A stretch of 64,000 bases of DNA from Paramacrobiotus metropolitanus (GCF_019649055.1 NW_026570312.1:496001-560000), one strand, 5' to 3'. Positions 24,101-39,100 are shown, numbered from the stretch's first letter. Made by a program: numbers and translations. Notes: a model not told the origin generated them from the sequence alone.

Positions 24101-27100
24101 ATAAAAATCGATTCGATTGTAAATTCGATTAAAGAAAGTCATTTAAAATTTAAAAAAATTGTGGTATAATTATACTTGTATTAAATTGATTTTTATTGGA
24201 AAAGGAAAAAATGGTTTTATTGGAATTCGATTCACCGTTTTATTACAGTGTTTAGTAAACATATGGAATAATTTCTAGCGTTCTGGAAAAATATATTATG
24301 GCCACTACGATGATGAAGATTGAAGATGAATAAAATGCGATGATTTTGCGTTGAAGAATATTATTTTTTTTTGTTGATTTACAGTACTTAACCAAATTTG
24401 CTGAAATTAATTGGTAATATTTTGGATGGTTTGGAAATTTTTTGTTCCTTTTTTGGTTTGATTTTATGAGATAAAAGTTACCCAACTTTTGAATAATCCA
24501 GCAGCGAAAAAATTGCCGCTTTTTAATGCGTGATATGTTCTTTTTGATGCATGCGAAAGTGGGTTGATGTGTAGTCAGTTGTAAGCAAATTTGGTGGATG
24601 GGAAGGCAGCGTTACGCACGCTACCACGGTTCACCTGAGGACACCGCCGCTGGCTTATATATGCGCGTGAGAACCCGTGTCCTCAGGTGACCGCCGGTCA
24701 CCGGCTGTCCTGACGTGTCCTCTGGTGCGCTGCTCGATACAGAGCAGGGAAAGGCGAGCGTATCGATTCTGTTGGGAATATCGATGCGGATGCTTCCCTT
24801 TCGGCATCCGCTGTCTATCCAGGGCCTTGTTGACTTCTCAACTGCAGCCTGTACCGGCGTTTGTACACCTTTGTGCGTAAGCGTCCTGCCAAAGCGTCCA
24901 GAAAGAGTCAGCTGTATTCCCAGGCGTTTTGCACGGTGGAATTTCTGTTGGTTAAGCACCTCAAGTTGAGGTTACAATTTCAGACGTTTCACATTTCAAG
25001 CTTCAAATCAGTTCATTTAAAAAATCCATTCGAGCTTCGATTATTTGATACGAAAAATGTTATTTTTAAAATTGTTATTCGATTACATTTAGACGGAGAA
25101 GTTTTTCAAATTAAATGCCGATTTAATAAAAAAAATAGAACGTAACGGTAACTATTCATATTTCATGTAATTTCTTTATTGGTTACAGAAAAAATAAGCG
25201 GAAAATAAATTTTCCGATTTCAGTATGACAATTATTTTCGAATTTCAGTTTAAATCAGATTCATTTCAGATCATTTTTAAAAAAACGGCTATAATTTTGA
25301 CCGAATTTGATTTATTATGATCATGCTGCCAATTTTAATAGAATAATTTTGTTATAATTTTTGATTACTGTGTGCACGAGCGTATCCCAAAACGCCTGCA
25401 TTATTGGGCACTAATTAAAATGTTTTCGGTTATTTGATGCTTCTATTCGCCGCTTATCGAACGCGCTGCTTCGGTTCAGACATTTGTCCGCCAACGGCGG
25501 AAGTTGAAATGTCGCGTTGATGAAGTTGGCCGTGTTGAACAGGGCGCCGGGCGTATGGAGGATTTGATGGGGGATATTTGGGGAATATTTATTAGGATAT
25601 TTGGGGAATATTTATTAGCGGGGTGAATAATGCATGCGCGGCCATGTTGCTGCGGCGGGTTGGAGTGCGTGAGGATGTGTTAGGGCTAATTCGCTTAGAC
25701 AATGTTATCGATTGCATCTCCCGCTCGTAACCGTTAGCCGCACGTCCTTTATCTCCGCACTTGTATCGATTCCCTATATCGACGCTCGTTGCTGCTTTTG
25801 TTCTTCCTTGATAAATCCTGTAGTAAGTAATTGCCGGGGAAATTTGACGGAAACGCGAATCATGAAATTGGTCTCTGATTCGAGATTTAAAAAAGTTCCG
25901 TTGATTTGAAAAAACGTCCGTTGATTTGTGATTTAAAAATAATTATTTAATAAAGGCAATGTCCACCCAGATAGCAATAATTTTGGGCGCTAAAAGACTG
26001 CTTGATAGTTAAAATTTAAGCATTAAAAAACAACCAAAAATCTGTCTTCTTTCTGGTTAAAAAAAAGGTGCACTTAAAACAGCCGTAGCATTTTTTTAAC
26101 AATAGCTTAGATAAAACGCTGCTTGAGAAAAGTAGCAAAACGCGCTTCTCTTTTTTGATCCCAGATCTTACGACCATTTCCTCCCAATTTTTGGTAACAA
26201 AATAAAATACGAAAAAATAAGAGAACCGGTTCACTTCGAATCTGGAATTTTTTTACGATGAAATAAAATAAGAAGAAACCTAAGAAAGCATAAGAAAACA
26301 TAAGAAGACCTAAGAAAAGATAAGAAAATGCCCGTTATTGCTCTGACAGACGTACGAGCGCCTGCGCCGCAAAGAAGACGAAGCCAAGAAGAAGAAGAAA
26401 GACGAACCTCCCAAAGTAACTCCCCAGGACGCTGAACCCGCGGCGCCGCGTCCCGCCGCCAAGAAACCGGCTCTGACGGCGACGCCGACGCGGGAACTGC
26501 GACCGCGCCGGAAACCCGGCGAACGGCGACTGCGCGAAGCGGCCAAGAAGGCGCGCAGCATCAACTACCGCGAGTTGGAGAGCGAGGACGAGGTGGACGA
26601 CAGTTCGTCCAGTCCGGAGGAGGAGGAGGACGAGGAAGAAGAGGAAGACGACGAGATGGGTGAGGACCGCATCGCCGTGGTCAATGCGAACCGGCGGAAG
26701 GCCAAGAAAAAACCGCCCAGTCTCAGCCAGTTCGGATCCGAGGCGTCGGACGCGGATGCGGAGACGGAGAGCGTGCTGACCGTGGGAGCGCCGGAGAAGA
26801 AGCCCGAAAAGTGCAGGAAGAAGGAGAACGGGGTGGCGGAGCGGAAGAGCGGTGCTCCCTCGACAACCGTAAGTTTTCCCATTTTTTTCCGATTTTTCCC
26901 CGAATTTTTCTTCGTATGTTCGTCCTAATTTTATTTATTTTCTGATGTTTTCTAAGTTTGCAATTTTTTACAAATTTTCCTGATTTTTCTGGGCGTTTGA
27001 GGTGGTCCCGATTTATAACTAATTTCTCAGATTTTTCAAAATTAATTTTTCGAGTATAGTTTTAGTTCTCGAGTATATTTTTCTGTATAGGTTTCTTGAT

Positions 27101-30100
27101 TTTTGATATTTTTCCCGATTTTTTCGGTGCGTTCAATTTTTCTTAAGTTTTCCGGTTTTTCAGTGACTGTTTCTCAACTTTTCCCGATTTTATTTTCATT
27201 TTTCGTGATAACCTTTATCGGTTTTTTCGTATTTTTCCCCTATTATTCGATAATTTTCCTCGAATCTGTTCTGATTTTTCTTGAAATCCTCATGATTTTT
27301 CGGCTAAGCTTTCCCGAATTTTTCGCCGATTTTTCCGATATTTTTTTCGGAACCTTGCGACATGAAATACGCCGTATGCGCCATCTGTCGGGCAAAACAA
27401 CTTGATTGGTAGGAGCGTTTAGCAGCGTGTTTGGCGGGCGGTGAACGGGGCGGGAATCAGTCTGGGGCGTATATATGTTTGTGTAATGCGCGATTGCGGC
27501 CAGATAGCCGCGGGCTAATGATGGAGTACAGCTCCCTGTCGCCGCCGATCCACTGGGTCGGAGGGAGCAATAGGAAGCGCTGATCAATGAAGCATGAAAC
27601 AAATCTCCACTCATCAACGCTACTGGCATTCCGCTGGCCGGCCTTTCATCGCAGATCCCCCTTCTGCTCTTCAGAGCACTGTATACAGTGTACAGCTGCA
27701 ATGGAGCCGGGACCAGGAATGCCTGATTGATGCTCCATAATTGCCACCTCAAACATTTGTCCGTCCCGCACTCTGTTTACGCCAAGCGAGATAGCTCTGA
27801 CACACACACACACACACTGCCAGACAGCATCGATCTGCTCCCTTTCTCTCAGCGATCGAGAGGAGGATACATGCGTGTAACACTATCCGCCCGGCCCAGG
27901 GAACACTGCCTCGTTTACAACTTATAACACTCCATTTACTGTTTATTATACGGCCCGGTCTCGGCACAGAGGCCACTTTGCCCTGCGCAGCTACAATACC
28001 AACAGCACAACTAAATGCCCACTCGCTGCCGATCTCGGTTTAGTTAGTCATCCATTGGAGTATTGACATTTTTGTATTATAATCAATCTGCGATTATTAT
28101 CTGGTTAATTCCGATTACGCACGAGACTCTAGCCTGCTAAACAGCCAACGGAACAGCTGCGGTGGTTGGTTGTAATCTGATTTTTAAATCATTTTTATGA
28201 CGAAATTTCCAGCGTATATTATGGCCCATTTAATTCTGAATTTTTCTACTCTTTAACGGCGAATTTTCCGGATTTTCTCTGGCATTTGCCATGAATGTTT
28301 TCATTAATCAAGAACGAAAGTTAAGACGTTCGAAGGTTGCTTTATTTGCCGCATTAAGTGATTTAAAATGTCCAGCGCGGTTATGAAAATAATGGAACTG
28401 ACGGTGAGTTGGAAATATCGTTTTTACTGCCTAATATTCAGGCATAAACAGGTCATTTCGTTCTCTCTGTGGATATTTCAGCCGCAGCGAGTCAGAACCG
28501 ACGGTTGAGTGGTCATATGGCTTAATGATGAGGTTTTGGGTTATTGTCAGAGCGATTGCGGGTAGCCCGGCCCAGCAGGCGGCCGGGCATAAAAAGCGTG
28601 TTACATGGGCCGTTTGTCCAGCGGGGGCGCGGCGCGCATCCATTCAGCCCTGCAAAGGTCAGCCGCGCGTTGCGTTCCGCGCAGCCGCATTACCTAATGG
28701 CTGCGCATGGAGTGGCCGCTGATCGTCAGGTTGCGATACAGCGAAGAGAGAGAAGTTAGAAACAGGCCGGTTGATTAATCTGGCTATCGCGTATCGGCGT
28801 TGGCGCTGTGTGAGGTGTCAGCCGGTGGACAAGAGGCTGTTGGGGAGAGAGGAGAGAGGTTTTATGGGCTGTTGTTACGACTGTTTCTCTTGGCTTGTCT
28901 GATTGATCCAATCCACTGAGCCACAGCTGAATGAAACGAGGCAGGCCGGGGCTTCTGTCGTTGTATATACACTGGCTTGACGTGCCTTCTCGTGGCCTGG
29001 GGGGACATCTTATTCATGTCCGTCGATACAGTACACGAAACGCATAGAGTGAGAGTGGAACGTTTAGGCACACACTGCTTGTCAAAACTCCACGCTTTTC
29101 TCGCGCACCATTGCACTGCATTTCGCAGCAGAATAGCAGCCGTTTGATGCGCTAAGCAGTCTCTGTGTTTGAGCAGCAGACATATGGTTTGTTTTGATTA
29201 GGAGAAGAAAGCGTGCAAAGTGTCCGCCAAGAAGAAGAAGAAGCCCGAGTGTGATGCAGGGGGCGGTGTGAAGACGGCTGCGAGTCCCCTGATGCAGCCG
29301 GTGGAGCTGGCCAAGGAGGACGTCAAGAAGGAGGACCCCTTTGACTTTGACGCCAGCCATCCGCGGGACGACGTGGTCGTCGGTGGAGGAGGAGGTGGAG
29401 GGAAGCACGAGACGCTGCTGGCGCGTTTGACGGCCAAAAGCAACTGCGCCACTACCCCGCTGCCAACGGTAAGTCGTTTGTTAGCTTTTTTAATTATCTG
29501 GTTAATTCCCATAACGCACGAGACTCTAGTCTGCTAAATAGCCATGTGATCCGCAACGGCTGTATATGCATATGAAGCCAGACAACTAAAGTGTTTGTAC
29601 GTAAGCCGAAGTGGGGCAGGCGATCGCGAAGGCATTTATCAAGAATATTTTCATTGATAAAGAACGAAAGTTAGAGTTTTTACTGCAGAGAGAACGGCCT
29701 TTTTTTATTTCGCTAGGTAGGCAGGTGGAGCGATAGGTATCAGCGGGTATGCTTGATAAACTGATCCGCAGCGTCAGTTTACATCTGTAAAAAAGCGCTC
29801 GCTTTGTACATATTGCAAAATAAATTGATAAATATAAAAAAAACGTAATAAACCGTGTTCGTGCGTGAGCGGAAGTAGACAGGTGACTGCAAAGGCCTTT
29901 GCCAAGAATGTTTTCATGCATCGAGATGGAAAGTGAGATCCAGATCGTAGAAAAAAAAGGTGGCTTTTTTTTTAAATTCGTTAGGCAGGCAGGAGAATGT
30001 GTAGATAGCTGCGTGTGTGCTTAATAAATTTGATCCGCAGCGTCAGTTTACATAAGCAGATACGAACAGAAAAAAAACTTAAACCTTGTTTGTACGTGAG

Positions 30101-33100
30101 CGGAAGTGGGCAGGTGGCTGCGCATTCATGGTTGCCAAAAATGTTTTCATTAATCAAGAACGAAAATTAAGGGCTCCAGACCGGGTGGTTGTTTTAATTC
30201 GCTAGACAGGTGGAACGATACGTATCTATTGGGCAGTTGCGGATTATTGACAGGCGAGCGCGTTGTTATGATGCCGGGCGACAGGATATATTGATGATGA
30301 TGATGAAAATGTATTGTACAGCATAATATGCGGGTCGTAAACCTGCCGGCAGTGAAAATGACAGCTTGACTGCTTCCCACCAGCCACTCTCTCTCTGTGC
30401 CGTGGAGAGTACAGCAAATCCCGGCAGCACGGGATAACCTAGTGGGCACGCTTGGCTGCGCGTGGTCAGCCAGTTTATTTGGCCTGTGTCAACATGTCAG
30501 AGGCGCTGCGCGTTGGCAGGCAAGAGGAATCAGTCCACGGATTACAGTATGATGATGCTCACCCCAACTGACACTTGTATTGTTCCGTGGAACACTGAGA
30601 ATGTTTGCCATGGCATCGCCTTCGGGGGACGCTGTATGGCGGGTTTCCGGTTTGTGTATAAGCAGCTTGAAGACAAAAAGTCTTTTCACTGTGGAACCGG
30701 CGATCGGCGACGCTGTTGTGGGTCAAGTGATTGGCCAAATATGCCAGTATGTTGAAATTAATCAGAAGCAACTACAAAGTGTCGCTGGCAGCGCTTGTGA
30801 CGGGCAGGTGTAAATAATTAAATAATGATTACCAGCATTAAATGTGTATTTAGACGCGCGTTAGACGATTATGGCGCGATATACAGTGTGCGTGACTCAC
30901 GGAGCCGGCGCTCATTGGGCTGCTGCGCTATGAGGCAGCCCTTATGGCTGCTGTTGCCGTCAGAGAGAGAGAGGATATAGACAGAAGAGAGGGAGATCTC
31001 TGGTGAAGTTAGTGGATTAGCGGAAATTGTGGCGGCTATTGTGAGCCGGTTTAATCCTTTGACAATCAGTAATCGCAAGTGAATTGTAGGATCAATACGT
31101 TAACGTTTTGTCACTGCTGGGGGCCGGCTGCGAGCCGAGGCAGTCGGTCGCTGCTCTCTCCCTCCCTCTCGCATGCACACAAGGCAAACGGCAACGGCAA
31201 ATCCTAATATTAGGCTACCGGATAGCGCTGCTTCCTGTCGTGTCCCCGCTTCGCTTTCTCATTCAAAACGCGAGCGGGAGAGAGAAGTCGATGGAATGTG
31301 TGTGTATTTGATTGTGTCAGCGGCGATCGATCCATCTGTCATCGCCCGCCAACAGGAAGATGGCGCCAGCGAGTGAGCTCGCGCTTCTTTCTAATGCGGG
31401 CTTTATCCAGACAGTTCGCTGAATAAAATTCGAATATTTTTTCGAAATAACTAGCCGAATAAAGCAATCGCAAAGTGCTGCTGTATTTTTTGATGAGCTG
31501 GTTTTCTCAGTAGCAATATGAACGTAAAATATAGGGAAAAATGGAATTTGGTCAGTTACGATTCGTAAGTTTAGTGATGATATCAACAAACAGTGTGCAA
31601 CAGGAACTGACTGGTCTCGAATAAAGAAGCGCTTATTTGAAAAATAATATTATGCGTTAAAACGAAGCACTGAATTTTACCAAATTTTTTTTATAATTTT
31701 TTTAGCAGTAGTTTTTTTTATTTTAATGAGGCATCGAATTTTGTAGCACTTGTTTTATAAATAAATTTTTGTCCGTTCGTTGGCTTTTGAAAATTTTGAT
31801 TAATTTTATATCCATTAAAAAGATAATAGTGAGCGAAATAGTCAGTGGATTTTGAGAAAATGGGTTTAATGAGATATGCGTGCGAGAGAGACAGGGAATC
31901 CGGGGCGGTGGTTGACGAGCTGGTGATGGGTTGGTTGTTGGGCTTTTAATGGCGATCCGTTATGGCCAGTCACACAGCGCACACACATTATCCGTGTGCG
32001 CAGCGACAGGAAGTGTTTCCTGTGCTGTAAATCGATCGGGCATTAGCCGGGGTTCCCTCGTTTCTGTCGGTGGCATGGGTCGGTCGGTTAAGTTGGTGAT
32101 GGGGAGAGAAAGAGGAGAGAGGAGGGGAGAGCGCGCTGTATTTGTCTGTATCCGCTTCCTGTGCTGCGTCGCTGTTATTGTACTACTTTTCCACGCAGCT
32201 TCCGCACTTAGCATCATTGCACAGTTATCAGCCATTACGGGCCGGCCCCGTAATGGCTGTATAGCAGCAGCAGCAGCGCCCGCACATGATGGCTTATTCA
32301 ATTGATCTCTTTCCTTTATCGATCGCCGCGATTGCCATCGATGAACGCTGTGCAGTGCATGCACACACGCATCGATCGTAGCGGGACCATGCCGGGCGCT
32401 CGGGATGGACCGCGGCTCAAACGATCAGCGGGGAATTGACCCCGAGGTCTGCTACGTGCCGCCATGATTTGGCTACTTATCCGGCCGGCTTTGCCTCTCC
32501 CTCTTGCATCCCCTCGCGCCAGGGATACAGGGGAAAAAATAGACGTTTACCCGGCGTTTCCTTTGTCTGGCCGGGCCAGTGGAACGGAAGCGCGGGGAAG
32601 AAGAAAGGCGCTGTGTTCGTTAGCCGAGGGTACAGGGAAAAAAGCTGGAGGAGATGGTGGACGTGAATTGCAGGACTGTGTGAACGTCGTTTTTCATGAG
32701 CGTGTAGGATGCCGTGAGCCGGTGCTCTTCCTGTGTCAGAGGAAAGACGCTAGCCCGGCAGGCGAATCCATTAAGTAAAGAGAGAGGGAGAAAGAGCGTT
32801 AGGTAACGATGGCGTTTGTTGGTGTTTATGTTGCTGGTTTGATGGCTGATTGATATACACGAGCCGGCTGCAGACATGCTGTATTAAACACTCTCTCCCT
32901 CGATGACGTCCATCATGCGCTGGTTGTGATATATCCGCAGCGTGTAGACCGGAAGGGAGCCTAGCTGATGGGCTGGGTCGGTGGGAATATCCAGTTGAAA
33001 GTCGTGTAGTTTGACTGCCAGCTGGAACATGTACGGGCCATTAACATGCCCGAGCGATAAACGTACGGATATCTGCGCTGTCTTTGTGACGTCGCAGCTG

Positions 33101-36100
33101 GGCGTAGTGTGTGTGTATGTGTGTGTGAGTGTGTGTGCGCCGTTCGATCGGCGAGTATCATTTTCTGCGGTTGCTTTTATTGATTGGCTTTATTTTGGTA
33201 AACGGCACATGCGCAATAGAGTGTCAGTGTACAGTGCACCCCGGCCGATATATCGCATCGCTTTCGCGGAGCGTAAATTGATAGAGCCCTCACTGCCAGA
33301 GAGCGTATACGTACACACTTGCATTATTTTCCACACGGCGAGCCCACCTTGCCAGCCGAAACCTGCTCGGGTAATCGTTTTATTATGATGCGGCGTTGTG
33401 GCTTTTTTGAGAGAGCCGTCGCATGATTATCCATTTTGGCTTCTTTACTTAAGAGGGCCGCCGCTGTCGCTCCGGCCAGCCGCCGCCGCCGCGCTCGATA
33501 TCGACGTTGGTGTGTAACGTGACAACGCGTACAAATAACCCGGTCGATTACTTCGACGTATTGCGGCGGTTAATTTGTTATCCGTGGCTGCTGATTAAGC
33601 CATCGTGTGCCCATCATCATCACATTTATTATTATTATTATTATTCTTATTATTATTACGGCACAAGAGCAGACTTCAAGGGGACTTCTAGTCTGGTCGA
33701 ATCGCCAACTAAATCTGCCAATTTTTTCTCCATGAAGCGGATATGCACAAATTAATTGACATGTTAACGGGATATATTCAATTGTGGGCCTGATTGATTG
33801 GGCCCCCGACCAGCTACCTTGGAGGGGCTCAGGGGCGAGCCTCCGTCGGCGGACGCCCGGGGCGGCAGTGTCATCCAGCTGCACCACAGTCCGCTGGCTG
33901 CGGATGAGAAGGTAAACGCGCTGCGCGCTGTGTATGCGCCATTTGATGCCCGTATTGATTCGGCCGGTTAGAGAGAGGGGAATTTGTCAGTTTACATCAG
34001 GTAATCAATTGTCAAAATTAACTCTGATCCACTGCCGTCGCTCTCTCTCGTTCTCTCTCCCTCCCTCTCTCTATCGCGCGGCTCTAGTCTCGGCCGCTTA
34101 TCGCCGGCTGAGAATGGAAGCCTTTTATGAGGTATTTGCTCTTATTAAGCGGGGAGCGCGTACGGGCGAAGGGGGCGCTGTAATCGCGGGAAATCAATGC
34201 GACATTATTATCGACATAGTGTGTGATTGTAGCGCTAATGCTAATTCATCGATAGATAGATCGGCGTATTGACCCGCTCGCGTCTGAAATTAGGCATTAC
34301 ATGCACTTGAGTCGGGTCGGTGTAATTAAGAACGACGCTTGTCATCGGAGCGCATGTTAAGCAGATATCCGACGCGCGACGGGAGGATGTTGAGTTGTTG
34401 GTTAATCTTAATGTGATCGGTCCGGGCTAATGTGTCGCATGTATAATGCGACGGTTCGCTCCCTTTCCTTTCCGATGCAGCGCAGTCTCGCGGCACAGAT
34501 CGAACATGTGCTGTGCTGGGCCATGTCTGCGGCTGTAAAGTTGGCTGAAGATGTGATTGTTTGGCCGTGTCAACTGATCGGTTTGCGCGCGTTCAGTGTG
34601 TGTGCGATGGGAGTGAAGTGCTTAGCTGCAGCTGCTGCTGCTGCTCCGCTTCGTACAAGCGCCCGGGTGATTCAGCTGGCGTTGTGTGCAGGTTACACGG
34701 GCCACTCGCTGAGCGTGCAGTTGCTGCTGCTGCGGCGTGGAGAGCGCTGCCTCTTGCTCTTGTTATTCAAGTGCCTTTTATCTTCCCTTTGTCGCGGCAA
34801 TCAAATTATAGTTTTCTCCGCTGCCGCGTCAATCTTATCCCTGGCTTTCCCGCTCCGTCAAGTGCCACTGCGACGGACGTGTACGTGTTGTGCGGACTAT
34901 ATAGGAAAGGCTGATGTGTTGTGCATTCCGCAATATATTTGTTTGGATAGCCGGCCCGCGCGCTATATATTGCCGGGTATTAGATACAGTGTAGTTAGCG
35001 GCTGCGGCTGGTAAATGATCGCGCTGACATATCCGGATGTTTTCTTTGGCTAAAATAAGCCCCGCATGTTCAGAGTGGCGGATACATTTGGCTGTCTGTG
35101 GCGCGCGGAGATGCAGAGCGGAGGAGATGCTTGTTATGTGTGAATATCGCTGACAGTTTGACGCGATTGAGCAGGCTGCCTCATTAGCTGCCGGCATCCG
35201 TTGTCGGTCCGCGCTTCGCTCGCTCCGATTTACCCGGTACGTTGGTCGGTTGGTGTGATCACCGATTTGCAGTAATTCAGATGACTGAATTTTAAACATT
35301 GAAAAAACATCCAAAATCGTTGGTGTCATTGGGCTGATTTTAATTCCATGGATTTCTTATAACTGATTAGCGCCTCCCGATCGATGCGATTTGCATTTTC
35401 GGCGAATGCGTGTTCGGCGCAGCCGGCGCACTTGTCGTGATGCATGGGAGAGCGGTTGGGCCGTCGGGCCGGCTTGAGTGTCCTAGGGACTGCACGCACT
35501 GTGCAGTGTGTGTACAGTGCCGTGGCAGAGCCAGCGGCCCCGGCAGACAGCCGCTCTCTCGCAAGTAGGTATTTTGTCAAGTGTGGCCAAGTGTTTATTT
35601 GAAAGGGGTGTTCATTTGCCGAGTGGATTTGCCATGAAGTGCTGTCTCCAAATGAGAAACTAAGGAAAATCTCCCCTTTCAAGTACGGGCACTTGATGAA
35701 AATTGTTGACTCGAGTTGATTTTGTTGCTGGCCTGGCTGTGTGGTGCTCTCAATAGCCGCGTCTATAATATGAGCTCCCCCTCGTACAGTCACACGCAGT
35801 GTGCATAGCTGAAAACGCGCGGGTGATAGTGAGCCGCGGTCGGGCTGCGGCTGGCCGGCGGTTCTCCTTGGCCTTAAAATTTAATTAAAAATTCACGGTG
35901 AATCCCTTCCATCCAGAAATTACTATTACTGCATCAAAAGCCGGCAACCCGATTAACGGGACGCCAGGTCGGGACAAATGTTCCGGTTGTGATTGAGTCT
36001 CAACAGATCGCCATATAATGGTTGCTCTTCTGGCTTACAACACCCCGACCCAGTAAAGTCCCTGCATTTTTTCGGTCCAAAAATAAACATACTAGTATTT

Positions 36101-39100
36101 ATAACAGCAAATTCTCAATCAATATTTCCGCTCTTTTCATTGTCGCAAGAGCGGTCTTAGAGGTCTGACTTGAATAATCTGCGGACGATTTCTCGCCTTC
36201 ACGTTTATCTGCTGATTGACCGGAAGCCGGCGCTGTCCCATCGCTTATTTGCGCATCAGCGCATGTTGAATTTATTTGAGAATAACGTTAGTTTGGCTGT
36301 GCCCGTGAAGACGCGGCTGTCCCGGGAACTAAGCCCGTTCTCCCGCACTCAATCACGATGGCGACCGTGAATCGTGTTGTTTGTCGCGTTTTCATCGCTT
36401 TGTGCACACTGAAGTGTGCCAGTCATTAGCGCGTAATTAGTCCGCCTTGCGGGTGACAGCGACAAGAACGGCCCGAACCGGACCGGCGGTGTTGTCGAGC
36501 CGCGCGAACCGCTGGTACAGAAAACGGCGCTCCGGCACTCGAGTGGAGTGTGTACTGTACAGCGGCCCTTGAAAGCGTGTATGCGTCAGTAATGGACTGT
36601 TCAGCGAGGGCACTTGAAATTTGCATTTAGCTTAGGCTGGCGAGGATTCCATTCTCGGTGCATCTTATCCTTAATTCACTGCCACTGACTGTATAGTGTG
36701 CTAGCACAGAGCCACGAGAGGCATCATCGATATTACAGCCGGGTCGGCTCATGCGTGCAGCTTAACCAGGCCACTCAGCGCGCCGGCACAAGTGCCTGCC
36801 GTTATTCACCCGCTGCCAACCGCCGCACTAAGCTGGACTGTAGTCTGTAGTGGCAGCGCGGGAGCAGTGTGTTTTCCCCGTCCGCGTGATGGCATGGCAG
36901 TTGAGAAAGATTGCGTGAATTTCTCCGCGCGGTGCTGCTCATCAGTGTCAAGTGCCGGCGGGCCGCAGTGCCCGGCTAATCATCAGGTGCGGGATTATCC
37001 GCACGCCGGTTCCGGCCTGTGTACAACCTCTGACCTTTGTTGACGCGCTGGCGTGGAATACGGAATGCGATGATCGTCACTGCGCGGGAACCGGGAGGGT
37101 TCGGTGTCGCACGGCGTGATTGCTGCCAGGTAAAAATGACCGCCGCGCAGTATTTCACGTTCGACTGACGTTGCATTTTTCTTCTATCGGTTGGTTTTTT
37201 GTAAGCGGGCTTCAAATACCAACAACTCTTGCGCATGTTGAACTCCTATTTAATATTAATTTTTTAATACACTCAGTTCAGAGAAATTTTTTGGGACGAA
37301 AATCAGAAGGGAAAGACTGGGATTTTTCCAAAAAAATTCGAGATAAAATTACGCTGCCGTACAGGGCGGTTGCAATTGCTTTCACGCACCGGAAGTCCCT
37401 GAATTTCTTTCATTTGCAACGTTCAGCTTTGAGATTTTTGTAGAATTTAAATAATGTTAGACAGGAAAGTGATTTCCACAGGAATGCAGGTTACTCTGAA
37501 GGAAATCGCTCATGTGCATATTTTTTTGATGCGACGCCTGTCCGGCCATAAAAGTGTTGCGAATGTTAGACGGAAAAATGGTTGTAATATGAAATGTATC
37601 AAATCTTTGTTTGTGTATCATGATAGAAGCGTGGGCTGGTTGTTGTGTTGTGCAGTGCGGCGTTTGATTGCCGGTTAATTACGCGAGTGTGTGAAGGGGA
37701 AATGAGCTGTGTGGCAGCGCGGCTGTGTTAGCGTAAATGACTACGTTAGCCGCGGCACGTAACTGGCTGTATATTAATAATCGGCAGTCGGGCGTGACGG
37801 AATGATAGAAGCCTGGTCAGCCAAGCATCCATAGCCGGATGCGCTTGGTTTCCTCTAAACGCGGCTGCCGCTGCTGAGCGTTTAAGCTCTCCAGCGCAGG
37901 CTGTGTTGGCGGCTGTTCCGGGAAGGGAAAAATGCGCTGTAAACAGCGCCAGAGAGAGATGAAGCGAGAGGGAGAGAGAATGGGAGCAGATGACTCTGGG
38001 GGGCTGTGTGCTGCTGCCGGCATTGTGCAGTGGAGAGTGATGAATAGTTTCCGGTGTGGCCTGTCGTCCGCGTATTCTCTCCCGCACAGCTATCCACGCA
38101 GTTCCGCTAACGACGCTTTTATCCGGCGCACATTAAGGCATATGTACGGGCCGGGCTAATATCGGCACGAAGGCGCGCGCGCACTGACAATCTGGGATAA
38201 TTAGTGGTATGGGAAGGCACCGGTTGATTGAAAGTGCAAACGGAGTCCACACCGCGCGCGCGCGCGTGGGTGATGAGCAGCGCGCACGGCGTCCCGCGGG
38301 AGCTGTTGCGCGGAAAGGGCCGGCGCAGGCTGCGTGCCGGGGACTGGCCGCCCGGGGGGCCAGTCCCGCGGGAGTGGGGGACCCGGTGGAGCGGGGGCGC
38401 ACGCGACAGCTGCGCTGGGAGTAATTCCCGTTCGGGCTGCGTTGCAGGCGGTACAGCGATCGCGATGTTAGCGCTCAGAACGATGGCCACTGCGCATATA
38501 TATAGAAGTACCAATATGCCTGTTACCCTGTACAGATAGCACATATTTACGTATATTTTGTATTTTCCCTTTATTTGTGCGGGAAGATTAAGAAAACCTA
38601 AGAAAACCTAAGAAATCGTTGCTAAGGCTCATTGGTTTCCCTTGCAGCGTGAGAACAAGGACAGCGTGTCCCCCTCCGTGACGCCCAGCATCCTCCCGCT
38701 GGAGGTCAACATTACCAAGAAACCCGAGTCCAGTCCCTTCCCCTCCAGCTCGCAGGAGCCGCATCGCGTGCTGGCCGACTCCAGCCAGAAGCCGCAACAG
38801 CCCGACACCAGTGCGCTGGTCGGCAGTCCCGCGGTCGCCCCCGTCGCGCCGCCCACCAGCAACAGTTTCCCGGTAACGAAACCGGAAGTGAGCCCGCCCG
38901 TCACCGTCAACACGGCTGCCTCGGCGTCGCCGGCGCAGCGCGATAAACTCGGCGAGGGACGCGAGCGGGACCGCGAGAAGAGCAAGCACCACCGGCACAA
39001 GGAGAAGAAGGCCTCCCGCGATCGGGAACGGGAGCAGCGACGGGAGAGCCGAGAGAAGGAGCATAAGGAGAGCGGGAAGAGTGAGCATAAGGAGAAGAGC

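Noticed and set aside
27800-27820. CA dinucleotide run as a regulatory element
   Set aside because: Ordinary short microsatellite inside an intron, without further evidence.
34430-35014. Long plus-strand ORF (about 194 codons) rich in Ala, Leu and Cys
   Set aside because: Lies in a GC-rich simple region of an AUTS2-like intron, has no domain, no splice-compatible borders and a composition explained by GCTGCT/CTCTTG runs.
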